64,000 nt of DNA from Pseudomonas putida (GCF_002741075.1 NZ_CP016634.1:822501-886500), one strand, 5' to 3'; positions 1-8,188 are shown, counted from the first letter of the stretch. Notes: generated from the sequence alone by a model not told the origin. Numbers and translations are program-made.

Positions 1-66
1 GTCAACAAATACTTCCTGGCATTCAATCGGCAGCGAGAATCGCTGGAGCGGGTGGCAAACCGCTGA
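1..66 (+). CDS. 3' end of an unidentified gene cut by the window edge
   Basis: An open frame runs from base 1 to a TGA at 64-66 and ends in ...RESLERVANR. Its codons (GTC AAC, TTC CTG, CTG GAG CGG GTG) have the G/C third positions normal for this genome, whereas the overlapping frame ending at 170 uses rare codons over the same stretch. It is therefore probably the true C-terminus of an upstream gene. Only 21 residues are visible, so no family can be named. Confidence 0.35.
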   Translation, partial: VNKYFLAFNRQRESLERVANR

Positions 67-170
67 CTGTCGAATTTATAGATGTACTGGCGCTGCTGGC
101 GGGTACCGTCGCGGTATTGATCGAGGACGCAGGCCATTTCTCCCTGGACCGCTTAATCGCTCGTAACTGA
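63..170 (+). CDS. short hydrophobic ORF or frame-shifted gene tail
   Basis: From about position 63 to the TGA at 168-170 the frame reads LTVEFIDVLALLAGTVAVL and then a hydrophilic tail ending DRLIARN. It has one hydrophobic stretch able to span a membrane and good codon bias after position 66. There is no ATG; the only in-frame start-like codon at the junction is CTG at 63-65, which overlaps the TGA of the preceding frame as CTGA. It may be a small overlapping membrane-protein gene, or the true end of the upstream gene after a frame change. A small terminator follows at once, so transcription of this unit ends here. No family recognised. Confidence 0.3.
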   Translation: MTVEFIDVLALLAGTVAVLIEDAGHFSLDRLIARN

Positions 171-187
171 TCTACCCGGCTCAACAT

Positions 188-226
188 GAACCCCGCTTTC
201 CAGGTGTGTTGGGACGCGGGTTTTTT
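188..226 (+). terminator. rho-independent terminator
   Basis: The arms aaccccgc (189-196) and gcgggtt (216-222) form a GC-rich stem with one bulged C, followed by a T run (221-226). It closes the unit ending at 170. Confidence 0.65.
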
Positions 227-240
227 CATTGGAAAGGGGG

Positions 241-447
241 AGACCTGCGAAGGTCTTAGCGTTTAGCTGTCATTGGTACCTTGTAACTTATCGCTTCACG
301 CTCTAGCATACCGACTGCGCCGATTTAAACAGCTACTTGCGGGGCGCGGGATAAGCCTTCGGGTCCATCCGAAATACCGCTAAAGCGCTGGTTCGGTGAC
401 GCCTCCCACCGCTGCCCAGCGGGATTTGCGAGGCGCAGAGATATCTC
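241..447 (+). other. intergenic stretch rich in stable hairpins (possible structured RNA)
   Basis: No convincing coding frame covers this stretch. Several complementary pairs are visible: agacct/aggtct (241-246 with 251-256), gcgcc/ggcgc (317-321 with 343-347), ccgaa/ttcgg (369-373 with 392-396) enclosing cgc/gcg (378-380 with 385-387), and cgcctc/gaggcg (400-405 with 430-435) enclosing ccgct/agcgg (409-413 with 418-422). The last pair ends 13 bases before the ATG at 449. This order of nested stems directly before a start codon resembles a structured leader. I cannot match it to a riboswitch class from memory. Confidence 0.35.
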
Positions 448-448
448 C

Positions 449-757
449 ATGAGTTGTCCACGTACCAGTGTCTGCCTGAGTCCATTGCCTGCCAGCCAGG
501 CTTCCCGTACACCGCGCATCCTGCTCGGTGGCCAGCATCAACCCACGCTTTTACGCAACCTTGACGGCTTGTCGCGACGAAAGGGGCAGGCGCGTGCATT
601 TCTGGTGCAGTTCGCCGAAACCTGCGATGGCTTCGCCCAATTTGGCAATGATCGTTTCGACCTTGCGGTGATCCAGGCGCCTTTGGCTGCAGACGCTGCC
701 GAGGTCATCGGTCAATTGACTCGCATCGCGCGCCAGGGGTTGATCACCCGTCGCTGA
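449..757 (+). CDS. hypothetical protein, 102 aa
   Basis: The ATG at 449 opens a frame to a TGA at 755-757. The first 35 residues are low-complexity (Ser, Pro, Arg) and could be untranslated leader read as protein. From about residue 36 (TLLRNLDGLSRRKG) to the end the protein looks genuine, with normal codon bias and a mixed alpha/beta pattern around FDLAVIQAPLA. Translation may therefore start inside the frame. It precedes greB by 87 bases on the same strand. No family recognised. The sequence DRFDLAVI followed by a helix resembles a Rossmann-type beta strand, but at this length a complete enzyme domain is impossible. Confidence 0.45.
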   Translation: MSCPRTSVCLSPLPASQASRTPRILLGGQHQPTLLRNLDGLSRRKGQARAFLVQFAETCDGFAQFGNDRFDLAVIQAPLAADAAEVIGQLTRIARQGLITRR

Positions 758-844
758 GCCGCGTGTCGTCGGCGGCATTTTTCGCTAAGCTCGGTGCCCT
801 CTGCTGGCGTGCGTCAGCGGGGGATGCACTGAGGAGAATGCCGC

Positions 845-1324
845 TTGAGCACCAACATCATCACCACTGAAGGTCATGAGGCTCTGAAGAAGGAGCTCGA
901 TCACCTGTGGCGGGTCTATCGTCCTGAGATTACCCAAAAGGTCACGTGGGCTGCGTCCCTGGGGGACCGTAGCGAGAACGCGGATTACCAGTACAACAAG
1001 AAGCTGTTGCGGGAGATCGACCGCCGGGTCCGGTACCTGCGCAAGCGGCTTGAAGACGTCAAGGTGGTTGCGTATTCGCCCCAGCAAGAGGGCAAGGTGT
1101 TCTTCGGTGCCTGGGTGGAAATCGAGAACGATGAAGGCGAGGCGCTCAAGTTTCGGATCGTAGGATATGACGAAATCTATGGGCGCAACGACTACATCTC
1201 CATCGACTCGCCCATGGCGCGGGCGCTGCTCAAGAAAGAAGAGGGGGATGAGGTGGTGGTGAAGACACCCACAGGGGAGGCTACCTGGTACGTCAATCGT
1301 ATTCATTATGGGATTGATGGATAG
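845..1324 (+). CDS. greB: transcription elongation factor GreB
   Basis: GreB binds the RNA polymerase secondary channel and stimulates cleavage of backtracked transcripts. The 159-residue length is standard for the family. Residues 1-75 form the coiled-coil finger, with the acidic tip in LGDRSENADY (D41 and E44). The C-terminal half is the FKBP-like domain that docks on polymerase (GAWVEIENDEGE, DYISIDSPMARALL). The start is a TTG at 845, preceded eight bases upstream by gaggag (831-836). The ATG at 838 lies in another frame and cannot be the start. The gene ends just before a decayed IS256 transposase on the opposite strand. Confidence 0.95.
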   Translation: MSTNIITTEGHEALKKELDHLWRVYRPEITQKVTWAASLGDRSENADYQYNKKLLREIDRRVRYLRKRLEDVKVVAYSPQQEGKVFFGAWVEIENDEGEALKFRIVGYDEIYGRNDYISIDSPMARALLKKEEGDEVVVKTPTGEATWYVNRIHYGIDG

Positions 1325-1395
1325 TGGGGCTGTGCTGCTTGAGAGCGGCGAGATTGAGGTTGTTCATCTTGGGGCCGGCGGCGGCCCATTGCAGG

Positions 1396-1968
1396 CTCAA
1401 TCAGCATATCTTCGACACCACGCGTCTTTAGATCGTTAAAGACCTTCATCCAGAACTTCGCACCTTCGGTGTTTTCGATCCAGATACCCAGAATATCGCG
1501 CGTCCCGTCGGGTAGAACGCCCAGTGCCAGGTAAATGGCCTTGTTGCGCACCAGGCCTTCTTCGCGGATCTTTGCCCGCAGCGCATCGAAGAAAATGACT
1601 GGGTACATCGGCTCCAGTGGCCGCTGTTGCCACGCGCCAATCTCTTCCATGACCTCGTCTGTTACAGAGCTGATGAAATCGGGTGAAACGTCGGTTCCAT
1701 ACTGCTCTGACAGGAAGGCCCGGATCTCTCTGACCGTCATTCCACGGGCGTACATGGCGATGATCTTGTCATCGAAACCGGTGTAACGGCGCTCGTGCTT
1801 GGGGATGAGAATGGGCGCAAAACTGCCGTCTCGATCGCGAGGAATTTCCAGTCGCAACGGGCCATCCCCGGTCAAAACCGTCTTGCCACTCTTGCCGTTA
1901 CGCTGGTTGGTTTCATCCTCTGGGCGCTGCGCGCCCGGCGGATAACCTAGGTGGTGGCCAAGCTCGGC
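1396..1968 (-). pseudogene. IS256-family (mutator type) transposase remnant
   Basis: Read on the minus strand, the remnant begins around ELGHHLGYPPG (about 1968) and runs through NQRNGKSGKTVLT, RRYTGFDDKIIAMYARGM, the YPVIFFDAL block that holds the first catalytic Asp, and TEGAKFWMKVFNDLKTRGVEDMLI (about 1400). It then breaks off, so the second Asp (the VDGLKGF region) and the Glu of the DDE triad are missing. The N-terminus upstream of HHLGY is missing too. A frame of 189 codons is still open (1306-1875) but cannot encode an active enzyme. No terminal inverted repeats were found. It lies between the 3' ends of greB and the ABC permease. Confidence 0.85.
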
Positions 1969-2065
1969 TTGCCAGCTCCTACAGGTCCTGCGCTGCCAAC
2001 ATGCGATAGTTCAGGCGCCACCACCAACACCGGATATTCACACAACCTCAAAGCCCAAGCCCAAG

Positions 2066-4573
2066 CTACCCCTCCCGCAACACCACCAACGGACTCGCAT
2101 TCAAAGCCCGCCGCGTCCCCACGATCCCAGCCCCACCCACCAATATCGCTCCCGCCACCGGTACCATGAGCAAACCAGGATGCGGCCCCCACGCCAAATC
2201 AAACGCATACCGGTACAGCACCCAGGTAATCACCTCGCACCCCAACGCGGCCAGCACACCACTCACCGCTCCGAGCAGCCCGAATTCGATTCGCCGCGCC
2301 TTGACCAGCAGCGGCCTGGCGGCCCCCAGCGCGCGCAATAACGCCCCCTGGCGGATACGCTCGTCCAGCGTTGCCTGAAGCCCAGCGAACAGCACTGCCA
2401 GGCCCGCCGCCAACACGAACAACAGCACGTACTCAACTGCCAATGTCACTTGGACCAGGATGCTACGCAACTGTGCCAGCAGCGCATCGACCTGGAGAAT
2501 GGTCACTGCCGGAAATGCCCGCGACAGGGCGACCACTTCCTGGTCATGCCCCGGTGCCAGATAGAAGCTGGTCAGGTAGGTCGTCGGCAAGCCTTGCAAG
2601 GTACCGGGCTGGAAGATCATGTAGAAGTTGGGCTGGAAGCTGTCCCAATGCACTGCACGCAAGCTGCTCACTCGCGCCTGGCGTTGCTGACCGCCGATAT
2701 CGAAGTCGAGTAGATCGCCGAGCTTGAGTTTCAGGCTGTCGGCAAGCTGGGCTTCCACCGAAACCCCAGGCAACCCGTCCTTGGTCGGTGGTCCTTGCCA
2801 CCACTGGCCTGCGCTCAGCGTGTTGCCCTCGGGCAACTCGGCGGCCCAGGTGAGACTGAGGTCGCGCTGCACGGCGCGCTCGCCGGTGGACTCCTTGCTT
2901 ACCAACTGTTGCACTGGCTGGCCGTTGATATGCGTCAGGCGTCCCGGTATCACCGGATACAAGGGGGCCGAGCTGGCGTTGATCGCCTGCAGCCGTTGGG
3001 CGAAAGGGTCGCGTTCGGCAGGCAGGATATTGAGGGCGAAATGGTTGGGAGCATCCTGGGGTAGCTGGGCTTGCCAGGTGTCGAGCAGTTCACCTCGGAG
3101 CAGGGCGACCAGGGTCATGGCCAGCAGGATCAGGCCGAAGGCAAGGGCCTGGCCGGCGGCAGCCAGGGGATGACGCAGCAGCTGGCCCAAGCCCAGACGC
3201 CAGGCCAAAGGGGCACTGGCCAGTACCTGTCGCAGACTACGCAGGCCCAGCAGAAGCAGGCCACCAAGCAGCAGGGCGGCGAAAAGCCCGCCACCGAGCA
3301 AGGCAAAGGTGAGCAGAAGATCCAGGCTCAAGCGCCACATGATCAGCCCCAGAGCGAGCAGGGCGGCGCCGTACACCAGCCAACTGCTCGGTGGCACGGG
3401 CAGCAAGTCCCGGCGCAGTACGCGCAAAGGCGGAACGCGGCCCAGGGCGGCTAACGGCGGCAGGGCGAACCCGGTCAGGGCTACCAGGCCGGTACCGATG
3501 CCAGCCAGCGCCGGGGCGATGCCACCGGGAGGCACCTGACTCGGCATCAGGCCCTGCAACAAGCGGAACAGCCCCAACTGCGCCAACCAACCGACCAAAG
3601 CCCCGGCAGCGGCGGCGATCAGGCCAAGCACTGCCAGTTGCAGGCAATACATTCCCAGCGCCTGGTGGCGGGAAAGCCCCAGGCAACGCAACAAGGCGCT
3701 GGCATCCAGGCGCCGGGCCGAATAGCGGCTGGCCGACAGCGCCACGGCAACGCCGGCCAGCAGCACCGCCACCAAGCTGGCCATGTTCAGGTAGCGCTCG
3801 GCCTTGCCCAGTGCGCCGCCGATCTGCCGGTTGCCATCGCGTGTATCGAGCAGACGCTGATTGGCGGCCAAGCTCTTTTGCACATGCTGGCGGTACTGCG
3901 CCAACGCCTCGGGCGTACCGCTCCACAGATCACGGTAGCTGACCCGGCTACCTGGCTGGATCACACCGGTAGACGGCAGGTCGGTGATGTTCATCAACAC
4001 GCGTGGCGTGAGGCTATAGAAATTGTTGGCGCGATCAGGCTCGTAGGTCAGCACTCGGCTCATGCGCAGGGTCTTCATGCCGACGTCGATGCTGTCGCCT
4101 ATCGACAGCCCCAGCGCCACCAGCAGACGCGGCTCGACCCAGGCCTCGCCAGGTGCGGGGCCGCCGCCAGGCGTTTCCTGGGCATAGGGCATGGCGGCAC
4201 TGCGCAGTTGGCCGCGCAGGGGATAGGCGGCGTCGGTGGCCTTGATGCTGGACAGCTGGATGCCGTTGTCGCCGCCTACCACACTGGTGAACTCCACCAC
4301 TCGAGCATGGCGCAGGCCGGCTGCCTCGCCCGCGCTGATTTGCACGTCGCGGGCCGGCGAGCTGCCTTGGAGCACCAGGTCAGCACCGAGGAATTCGCTG
4401 GCGCGCAGTTGCATGGCGCCGTTCAGGCGCGCGCCGAAGTAGCCGATGGCGGTGCTGGCCGCCACCGCTACCAACAGGGCGAAGAACAGGACGCGCACTT
4501 CACCGGTGCGGGCATCACGTGATAACTGGCGCAGGGCCAGGCCACACAAGCGGGAGAGGGACAGGCGGGTCAT
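2066..4573 (-). CDS. ybbP: ABC transporter permease, YbbP/FtsX-type (835 aa)
   Basis: Large inner-membrane permease of the MacB/FtsX superfamily that pairs with the YbbA ATPase. There is one membrane segment near residues 25-45, a long periplasmic domain to about 260, a first FtsX-type block of membrane segments (from about residue 262, MASLVAVLLAGVAVAL), further central segments and a large second periplasmic region, and a second FtsX-like block near the C-terminus (EYVLLFVLAAGLAVLFAGL). The start ATG at 4573 shares its position with the last base of ybbA, so the two are translationally coupled. The substrate is unknown. YbbA/YbbP homologues are usually linked to tesA, as here, suggesting a role with lipids or lysophospholipids. 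Confidence 0.85.
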   Translation of the reverse strand: MTRLSLSRLCGLALRQLSRDARTGEVRVLFFALLVAVAASTAIGYFGARLNGAMQLRASEFLGADLVLQGSSPARDVQISAGEAAGLRHARVVEFTSVVGGDNGIQLSSIKATDAAYPLRGQLRSAAMPYAQETPGGGPAPGEAWVEPRLLVALGLSIGDSIDVGMKTLRMSRVLTYEPDRANNFYSLTPRVLMNITDLPSTGVIQPGSRVSYRDLWSGTPEALAQYRQHVQKSLAANQRLLDTRDGNRQIGGALGKAERYLNMASLVAVLLAGVAVALSASRYSARRLDASALLRCLGLSRHQALGMYCLQLAVLGLIAAAAGALVGWLAQLGLFRLLQGLMPSQVPPGGIAPALAGIGTGLVALTGFALPPLAALGRVPPLRVLRRDLLPVPPSSWLVYGAALLALGLIMWRLSLDLLLTFALLGGGLFAALLLGGLLLLGLRSLRQVLASAPLAWRLGLGQLLRHPLAAAGQALAFGLILLAMTLVALLRGELLDTWQAQLPQDAPNHFALNILPAERDPFAQRLQAINASSAPLYPVIPGRLTHINGQPVQQLVSKESTGERAVQRDLSLTWAAELPEGNTLSAGQWWQGPPTKDGLPGVSVEAQLADSLKLKLGDLLDFDIGGQQRQARVSSLRAVHWDSFQPNFYMIFQPGTLQGLPTTYLTSFYLAPGHDQEVVALSRAFPAVTILQVDALLAQLRSILVQVTLAVEYVLLFVLAAGLAVLFAGLQATLDERIRQGALLRALGAARPLLVKARRIEFGLLGAVSGVLAALGCEVITWVLYRYAFDLAWGPHPGLLMVPVAGAILVGGAGIVGTRRALNASPLVVLREG

Positions 4574-5256
4574 CAGGGCTCCACGGGCGCCACCAGGCGG
4601 CCGGCATCCAGGCGGATCAGGCGTCGGCAGCGTTGGGCCAAGCGCTCGTCATGGGTGACCAGAACCAGGGTTGTCCCGCGTTCCTTGTTCAATTCGAACA
4701 ACAGGTCGCTGATACGTTCGCCGGTATGGCTGTCCAGGTTGCCGGTCGGTTCGTCCGCGAACAGCACGGCGGGTTGTGCGGCGAAGGCGCGGGCAATTGC
4801 CACCCGTTGCTGTTCGCCACCGGAGAGCTGGCGGGGCGTGTGGCTCAAGCGTTTGCCCAGGCCGACCCGCTCCAGCAGGCTGCGGGCCTGCTCGCGTGCA
4901 TCGCGGCGGCCATCGAGTTCCAGTGGCAACATGACGTTTTCCAGGGCGTTGAGGCTATCGAGCAGTTGGAACGACTGGAACACGAAGCCCACATGCTCGG
5001 CGCGGACCTGGGCGCGCTGATCTTCATCGAGAGGGCCCAGATCGTGGCCGGCGAGAATGACCTTGCCAGCGGTAGGGCGATCGAGGCCGGCTAGCAGGCC
5101 GAGCAGGGTCGATTTACCCGAGCCTGAGGCGCCGACGATGGCCAGGCTGTCGCCTTGCTCGAGGGACAACGACAGCGCGTGGAGGACAGTCAGGTCGCCT
5201 TCCGCGCTGGGGACCACTTTGCTAAGGTTCTGCGCAACGAGAATGCTGGGGCCCAT
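4573..5256 (-). CDS. ybbA: ABC transporter ATP-binding protein YbbA
   Basis: ATPase of the LolD/MacB type, 227 residues. Walker A is GASGSGKST (42-50), the Q-loop is at Q95, the signature is LSGGEQQ (144-150), and Walker B is VLFADEP (164-170). It powers the YbbP permease encoded immediately downstream. The frame is open much further upstream, to 5553, but that part is antisense to tesA. The family N-terminus begins at MGPSILVAQNLSKVV, which fixes the start at 5256. No good ribosome binding site precedes it. The start codon lies inside the CATG shared with the divergent tesA strand. Confidence 0.92.
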   Translation of the reverse strand: MGPSILVAQNLSKVVPSAEGDLTVLHALSLSLEQGDSLAIVGASGSGKSTLLGLLAGLDRPTAGKVILAGHDLGPLDEDQRAQVRAEHVGFVFQSFQLLDSLNALENVMLPLELDGRRDAREQARSLLERVGLGKRLSHTPRQLSGGEQQRVAIARAFAAQPAVLFADEPTGNLDSHTGERISDLLFELNKERGTTLVLVTHDERLAQRCRRLIRLDAGRLVAPVEP

Positions 5257-5266
5257 GGAGAATCCG

Positions 5267-5872
5267 ATGCGAGTGTGGTGGTTGAGTGCCGGTCTGGCTC
5301 TGTATTGCCTGGCCCAAAGCGCGGCGGCGGGTACACTGCTGGTCGTCGGAGATAGTATCAGCGCCGGTTTTGGCCTGGATAGCCGCTCGGGATGGGTTTC
5401 CCTGCTGCAGCAGCGCCTGAAGGACGAGGGATATGCCGACCAGGTGGTCAATGCCTCGATCAGCGGAGACACCAGCGCTGGTGGCCAGGCGCGCCTGCCG
5501 GCGCTGCTTGTGGCGCACAAGCCGAAACTGGTGGTACTGGAACTTGGCGGCAACGATGGGCTGCGCGGGCTACCCCCTCAGCAATTGCAACAAAATCTTG
5601 CCTCGATGATCGATCAAGCGCGCGAGGTGGGCGCCAAGGTGGTGCTGCTGGGCATGCGATTGCCGCCCAATTACGGCGTTCGCTATACCAGCGCCTTCGC
5701 TCAGGTGTATGAACGCCTGTCGATCCAGAAACAGGTCCCTCTGGTACCGTTCTTCCTCGACGGCGTCGGCGGTGTGCCGCAGATGATGCAGGCCGATGGC
5801 ATCCACCCGACCGTCGGGGCTCAGCCGCGCTTGCTGGAAAATGCCTGGCCGGCGATAAAACCGTTGCTGTGA
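5267..5872 (+). CDS. tesA: TesA-type arylesterase / lysophospholipase (SGNH hydrolase)
   Basis: Periplasmic GDSL esterase that hydrolyses acyl-CoA, aryl esters and lysophospholipids. The first 21 residues are a signal peptide ending in QSAAA. Block I is GDSIS with the nucleophile Ser30, block III is GGND, and the Asp-His pair lies in DGIHP near the C-terminus. The 201-residue length fits TesA. The ATG at 5267 is preceded by ggag at 5257-5260, six bases away. An alternative ATG at 5255 would add MENP in front of the signal peptide and lacks a binding site. The gene is divergent from ybbA with practically no intergenic space. Confidence 0.93.
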   Translation: MRVWWLSAGLALYCLAQSAAAGTLLVVGDSISAGFGLDSRSGWVSLLQQRLKDEGYADQVVNASISGDTSAGGQARLPALLVAHKPKLVVLELGGNDGLRGLPPQQLQQNLASMIDQAREVGAKVVLLGMRLPPNYGVRYTSAFAQVYERLSIQKQVPLVPFFLDGVGGVPQMMQADGIHPTVGAQPRLLENAWPAIKPLL

Positions 5873-5930
5873 CGCTTTTATCGGGGGCTGCTTTCGGCTA
5901 ATGTTGCGCCCCCCGCTTCGAGAGCCCCCA

Positions 5931-6212
5931 ATGCCGCGCCCTGCCTGGTCCTTGTACGCCTATCAACTGATCGAGCCCGATGAACAGCTCGACCTGTTCG
6001 CCTGCCAGGAGGTTCGCGTTCACTTGGTGGCTCGCCAGCTCGAGCTGGGTGTGCCCGTCGATCGAACCTTGTGCGGTGGGCTGCTGCCCGCGCAACCGCG
6101 CTGGTCTGCAGTGGAGCGCTCGGTCTACCGCGATGGTCGTCTTTGTGCACTGTGCCGGGCGATCCTCGATGCCCAGCGCCGGGGCATGCGCCCGGTGTGG
6201 CCGGAGCTCTGA
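5931..6212 (+). CDS. conserved small hypothetical protein, 93 aa
   Basis: Short protein, MPRPAWSLYAYQLIEP..., located between tesA and the L,D-transpeptidase on the same strand, with good codon bias throughout. It contains three cysteines, one in DLFACQEV and a later C and CxxC pair around LCGG and LCALCRAIL. The CALC near the C-terminus could contribute to a metal site, but the usual second CxxC is absent. The frame is open 30 bases further upstream; the ATG at 5931 was chosen because the protein seems to begin with MPRPAW and the upstream codons are unlike coding sequence. Function unknown; no signal peptide or membrane segment. Confidence 0.65.
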   Translation: MPRPAWSLYAYQLIEPDEQLDLFACQEVRVHLVARQLELGVPVDRTLCGGLLPAQPRWSAVERSVYRDGRLCALCRAILDAQRRGMRPVWPEL

Positions 6213-6318
6213 GCACCTTTCATCATCTGAAATGCCAGCATGAGCCCGATGCCTCCCGCTTGCCCCGGGGTAGGTGTACAATCGATTCTCTTGACCCATC
6301 TTTCGAAGGATTTACCGG

Positions 6319-7293
6319 ATGTTGCCGCGCCTTCCCGCCGTCACCCGTAGCTTGTCCCTGGCCGCCCTGTTGGTCGCCGGTCCAACCGTTGCGCTGGAAT
6401 TGCCGTTGCCACCTGCCGGTGAAGATATCGTCGGCCAGGTCCAGGTGATCAAGGCCAAGTACGAAGACACCTTTGCCGACATCGGCACCGCCAATGACCT
6501 GGGTTATCTCGAAATGATCGCCGCCAACCCAGGCGTGGACCCTTGGCTGCCAGGCGCAGGCACCGAGATCATCCTGCCGACCCGCTACATTCTGCCACCA
6601 GGCCCGCGCGAAGGGATCGTCATCAACCTGGCCGAATACCGCTTGTACTACTTCCCGAAAGGGCAGAATGTGGTGCATACCTTCCCACTGGGTATCGGTC
6701 GCGAAGGATGGGGTTCGCCCATCGCCAACACCAAGATCACAGCCAAGACCCCTAATCCGACCTGGACGCCACCCGCCTCGATCCGTGCTGAGCACGCTGC
6801 CGACGGTGACATCCTGCCTGCAGTGGTGCCGGCAGGTCCGGACAACCCGCTGGGGCCGTTCAAGTTCACCCTGGGTGTGCCGGGTTACCTGATCCATGGT
6901 TCGAACAAGAAGTTCGGCATTGGCATGCGTACCAGCCACGGCTGCTTCCGCATGCTCAACAACAACGTGCTGGAACTTTCCAAGATGGTACCGGTGGGTA
7001 CGCCAGTGCGAATCATCAACGAGCCTTACAAGTTCGGCATCAGTGGCGGTAAGGTCTATCTCGAGGCGCACACGCCGCTCGATGATCACGGCAATCCGTC
7101 GGTGGTGGATAAACACACCGCAGTCATCAATGCCTTGCTCAAGCGTGAAGACCTGGCCAACAACTTGCGCATGAACTGGGACATGGTGCGCGACGTGGTG
7201 GCTGCCGAAGATGGCATGCCGGTGGAAATCGCTGTACCCGTCAATGGTGGGACAGCACCGATGGTTTCGAGCATTCCGCCGGAGCTGCAGTAA
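6319..7293 (+). CDS. L,D-transpeptidase (YkuD/ErfK family) with LysM-like region
   Basis: Periplasmic enzyme of the ErfK/YbiS/YcfS group. It either forms 3-3 peptidoglycan crosslinks or attaches Braun-type lipoprotein to peptidoglycan. Signal peptide at residues 1-26, a LysM-like wall-binding segment at about 40-88 (NDLGYLEMIAANPGV...), and a YkuD domain from about 98. The catalytic signature is SHGCFRM with H207, C209 and R211; H193 lies in YLIHGSN. The next gene, on the opposite strand, is oprI, whose product carries the C-terminal lysine to which such enzymes attach peptidoglycan. This neighbourhood favours the lipoprotein-anchoring role, but that is an inference. Confidence 0.93.
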   Translation: MLPRLPAVTRSLSLAALLVAGPTVALELPLPPAGEDIVGQVQVIKAKYEDTFADIGTANDLGYLEMIAANPGVDPWLPGAGTEIILPTRYILPPGPREGIVINLAEYRLYYFPKGQNVVHTFPLGIGREGWGSPIANTKITAKTPNPTWTPPASIRAEHAADGDILPAVVPAGPDNPLGPFKFTLGVPGYLIHGSNKKFGIGMRTSHGCFRMLNNNVLELSKMVPVGTPVRIINEPYKFGISGGKVYLEAHTPLDDHGNPSVVDKHTAVINALLKREDLANNLRMNWDMVRDVVAAEDGMPVEIAVPVNGGTAPMVSSIPPELQ

Positions 7294-7335
7294 GCGGGGT
7301 GTCTCTAACGGGAGGCGCTCCCGTTAAGCTGGATC

Positions 7336-7362
7336 GAGGCCTGCCTTAGTGCAGGCCTTTTT
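7336..7362 (+). terminator. rho-independent terminator of the L,D-transpeptidase gene
   Basis: The stem aggcctgc (7337-7344) / gcaggcct (7351-7358) with loop cttagt is followed by a T run. Confidence 0.85.
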
Positions 7363-7393
7363 CATGTTTGTCGTTTGCTTTTCGGGCGGGCAA

Positions 7394-7422
7394 TAAAAAA
7401 GCCGACCCACTAGTGGGTCGGC
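7394..7422 (-). terminator. rho-independent terminator of oprI
   Basis: A perfect 22-base palindrome (7401-7422, arms gccgacccac.. and ..gtgggtcggc) is followed on the minus strand by a T run (the a run at 7395-7400). It lies 23 bases past the oprI stop, as expected for a very highly expressed lipoprotein gene. Confidence 0.9.
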
Positions 7423-7445
7423 TCCATAACAATCCGTGAGGATTA

Positions 7446-7697
7446 TTACTTGCGGCTGGCTTTGTCCAGCATGCGCAGAGCGCGCTCGTTGGCTTCGTCA
7501 GCGGTCTGCTGAGCCTTCTGAGCGGCAGCCAGAGCGTCATCAGCCTTACGGTAGGCTTCATCAGCACGAGCTTGAGCGCGAGCTGCTGCGTCTTCAGTCG
7601 CAGTCAGACGAGCTTCGGTTTCTTTGGATACGCTGCTGCAACCGGTAGCCAGAACTGCGGCCAGAGCCAGAGCAGAGAATTTCAGAACGTTGTTCAT
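7446..7697 (-). CDS. oprI: major outer membrane lipoprotein OprI
   Basis: Small abundant lipoprotein, the Pseudomonas counterpart of Braun's lipoprotein, linking outer membrane and peptidoglycan. 83 residues. The signal peptide ends in the lipobox LATGC with the lipidated Cys20. The mature part is an Ala-rich heptad-repeat helix ([21 protein letters not shown]) that should form a coiled coil. The C-terminus is ASRK, whose terminal Lys is the wall attachment residue. The start ATG at 7697 has agggga ahead of it. An open frame extends upstream to 7775, but the lipobox geometry requires the inner start. Confidence 0.97.
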   Translation of the reverse strand: MNNVLKFSALALAAVLATGCSSVSKETEARLTATEDAAARAQARADEAYRKADDALAAAQKAQQTADEANERALRMLDKASRK

Positions 7698-8188
7698 CGT
7701 GTTCCCCTTCAAGGACTTTCTATTAAAGAGCCATCTCTCGGAAAAGAGAAACTGGCCGGCGTACATAGTACCCATTACTTGTAGTAAGTAAACTGACTAA
7801 GCGCAAGAACTGCAAAAAAAATGTTGCCGCCCCCAAAAGGTGACAACCTTTGTATGGCATTTGTGAAAATTTTGCACAGCCGTCGCAAGCATTTGTAGAG
7901 CGGGAACTTTTTGCTGAACTAAGGGTGACTTTAACTGTCGGCCGGCGTCATAGGCCTAGAACACTGTGTTCGTGGCTGCGAAGCGACAGGCAGGGGCGAT
8001 CTTGCACTTTTTCCCCGTTCCACCTTGAGCAATCCCGCTTGCGGCGCCTACTATTTGTAAGGTGCCCGCGCTGCAGAACGATTCGGATCGCATTGCGGTC
8101 CAAGGGGCAGGGGTGGCGTAGAGGTTCCTCCGCCGGAAACACCATTGGTTAAGGTAAGGGTCTGCCGACAGACCTGCGAGGAGTTGTG
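7698..8188. promoter_or_regulatory. 490-base divergent intergenic region between oprI and the GNAT gene
   Basis: No supported gene lies here. It must hold the oprI promoter (minus strand) and the promoter of the acetyltransferase gene. On the plus strand TTGAGC (8027-8032) and TACTAT, about 18 bases apart, form a possible sigma-70 promoter that would give a leader of about 130 bases. The central part (7780-7930) is AT-rich compared with its surroundings. A short hairpin gtctg/cagac (8160-8173) precedes the ribosome binding site. Nothing else was recognised. Confidence 0.4.

Noticed and set aside
785..1306. A 173-codon minus-strand frame opposite greB
   Set aside because: greB with its full-length match explains this stretch.
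4573..5553. A longer ybbA starting at 5553
   Set aside because: The extra 99 residues are antisense to tesA and do not belong to the ABC ATPase fold; the family start is at 5256.
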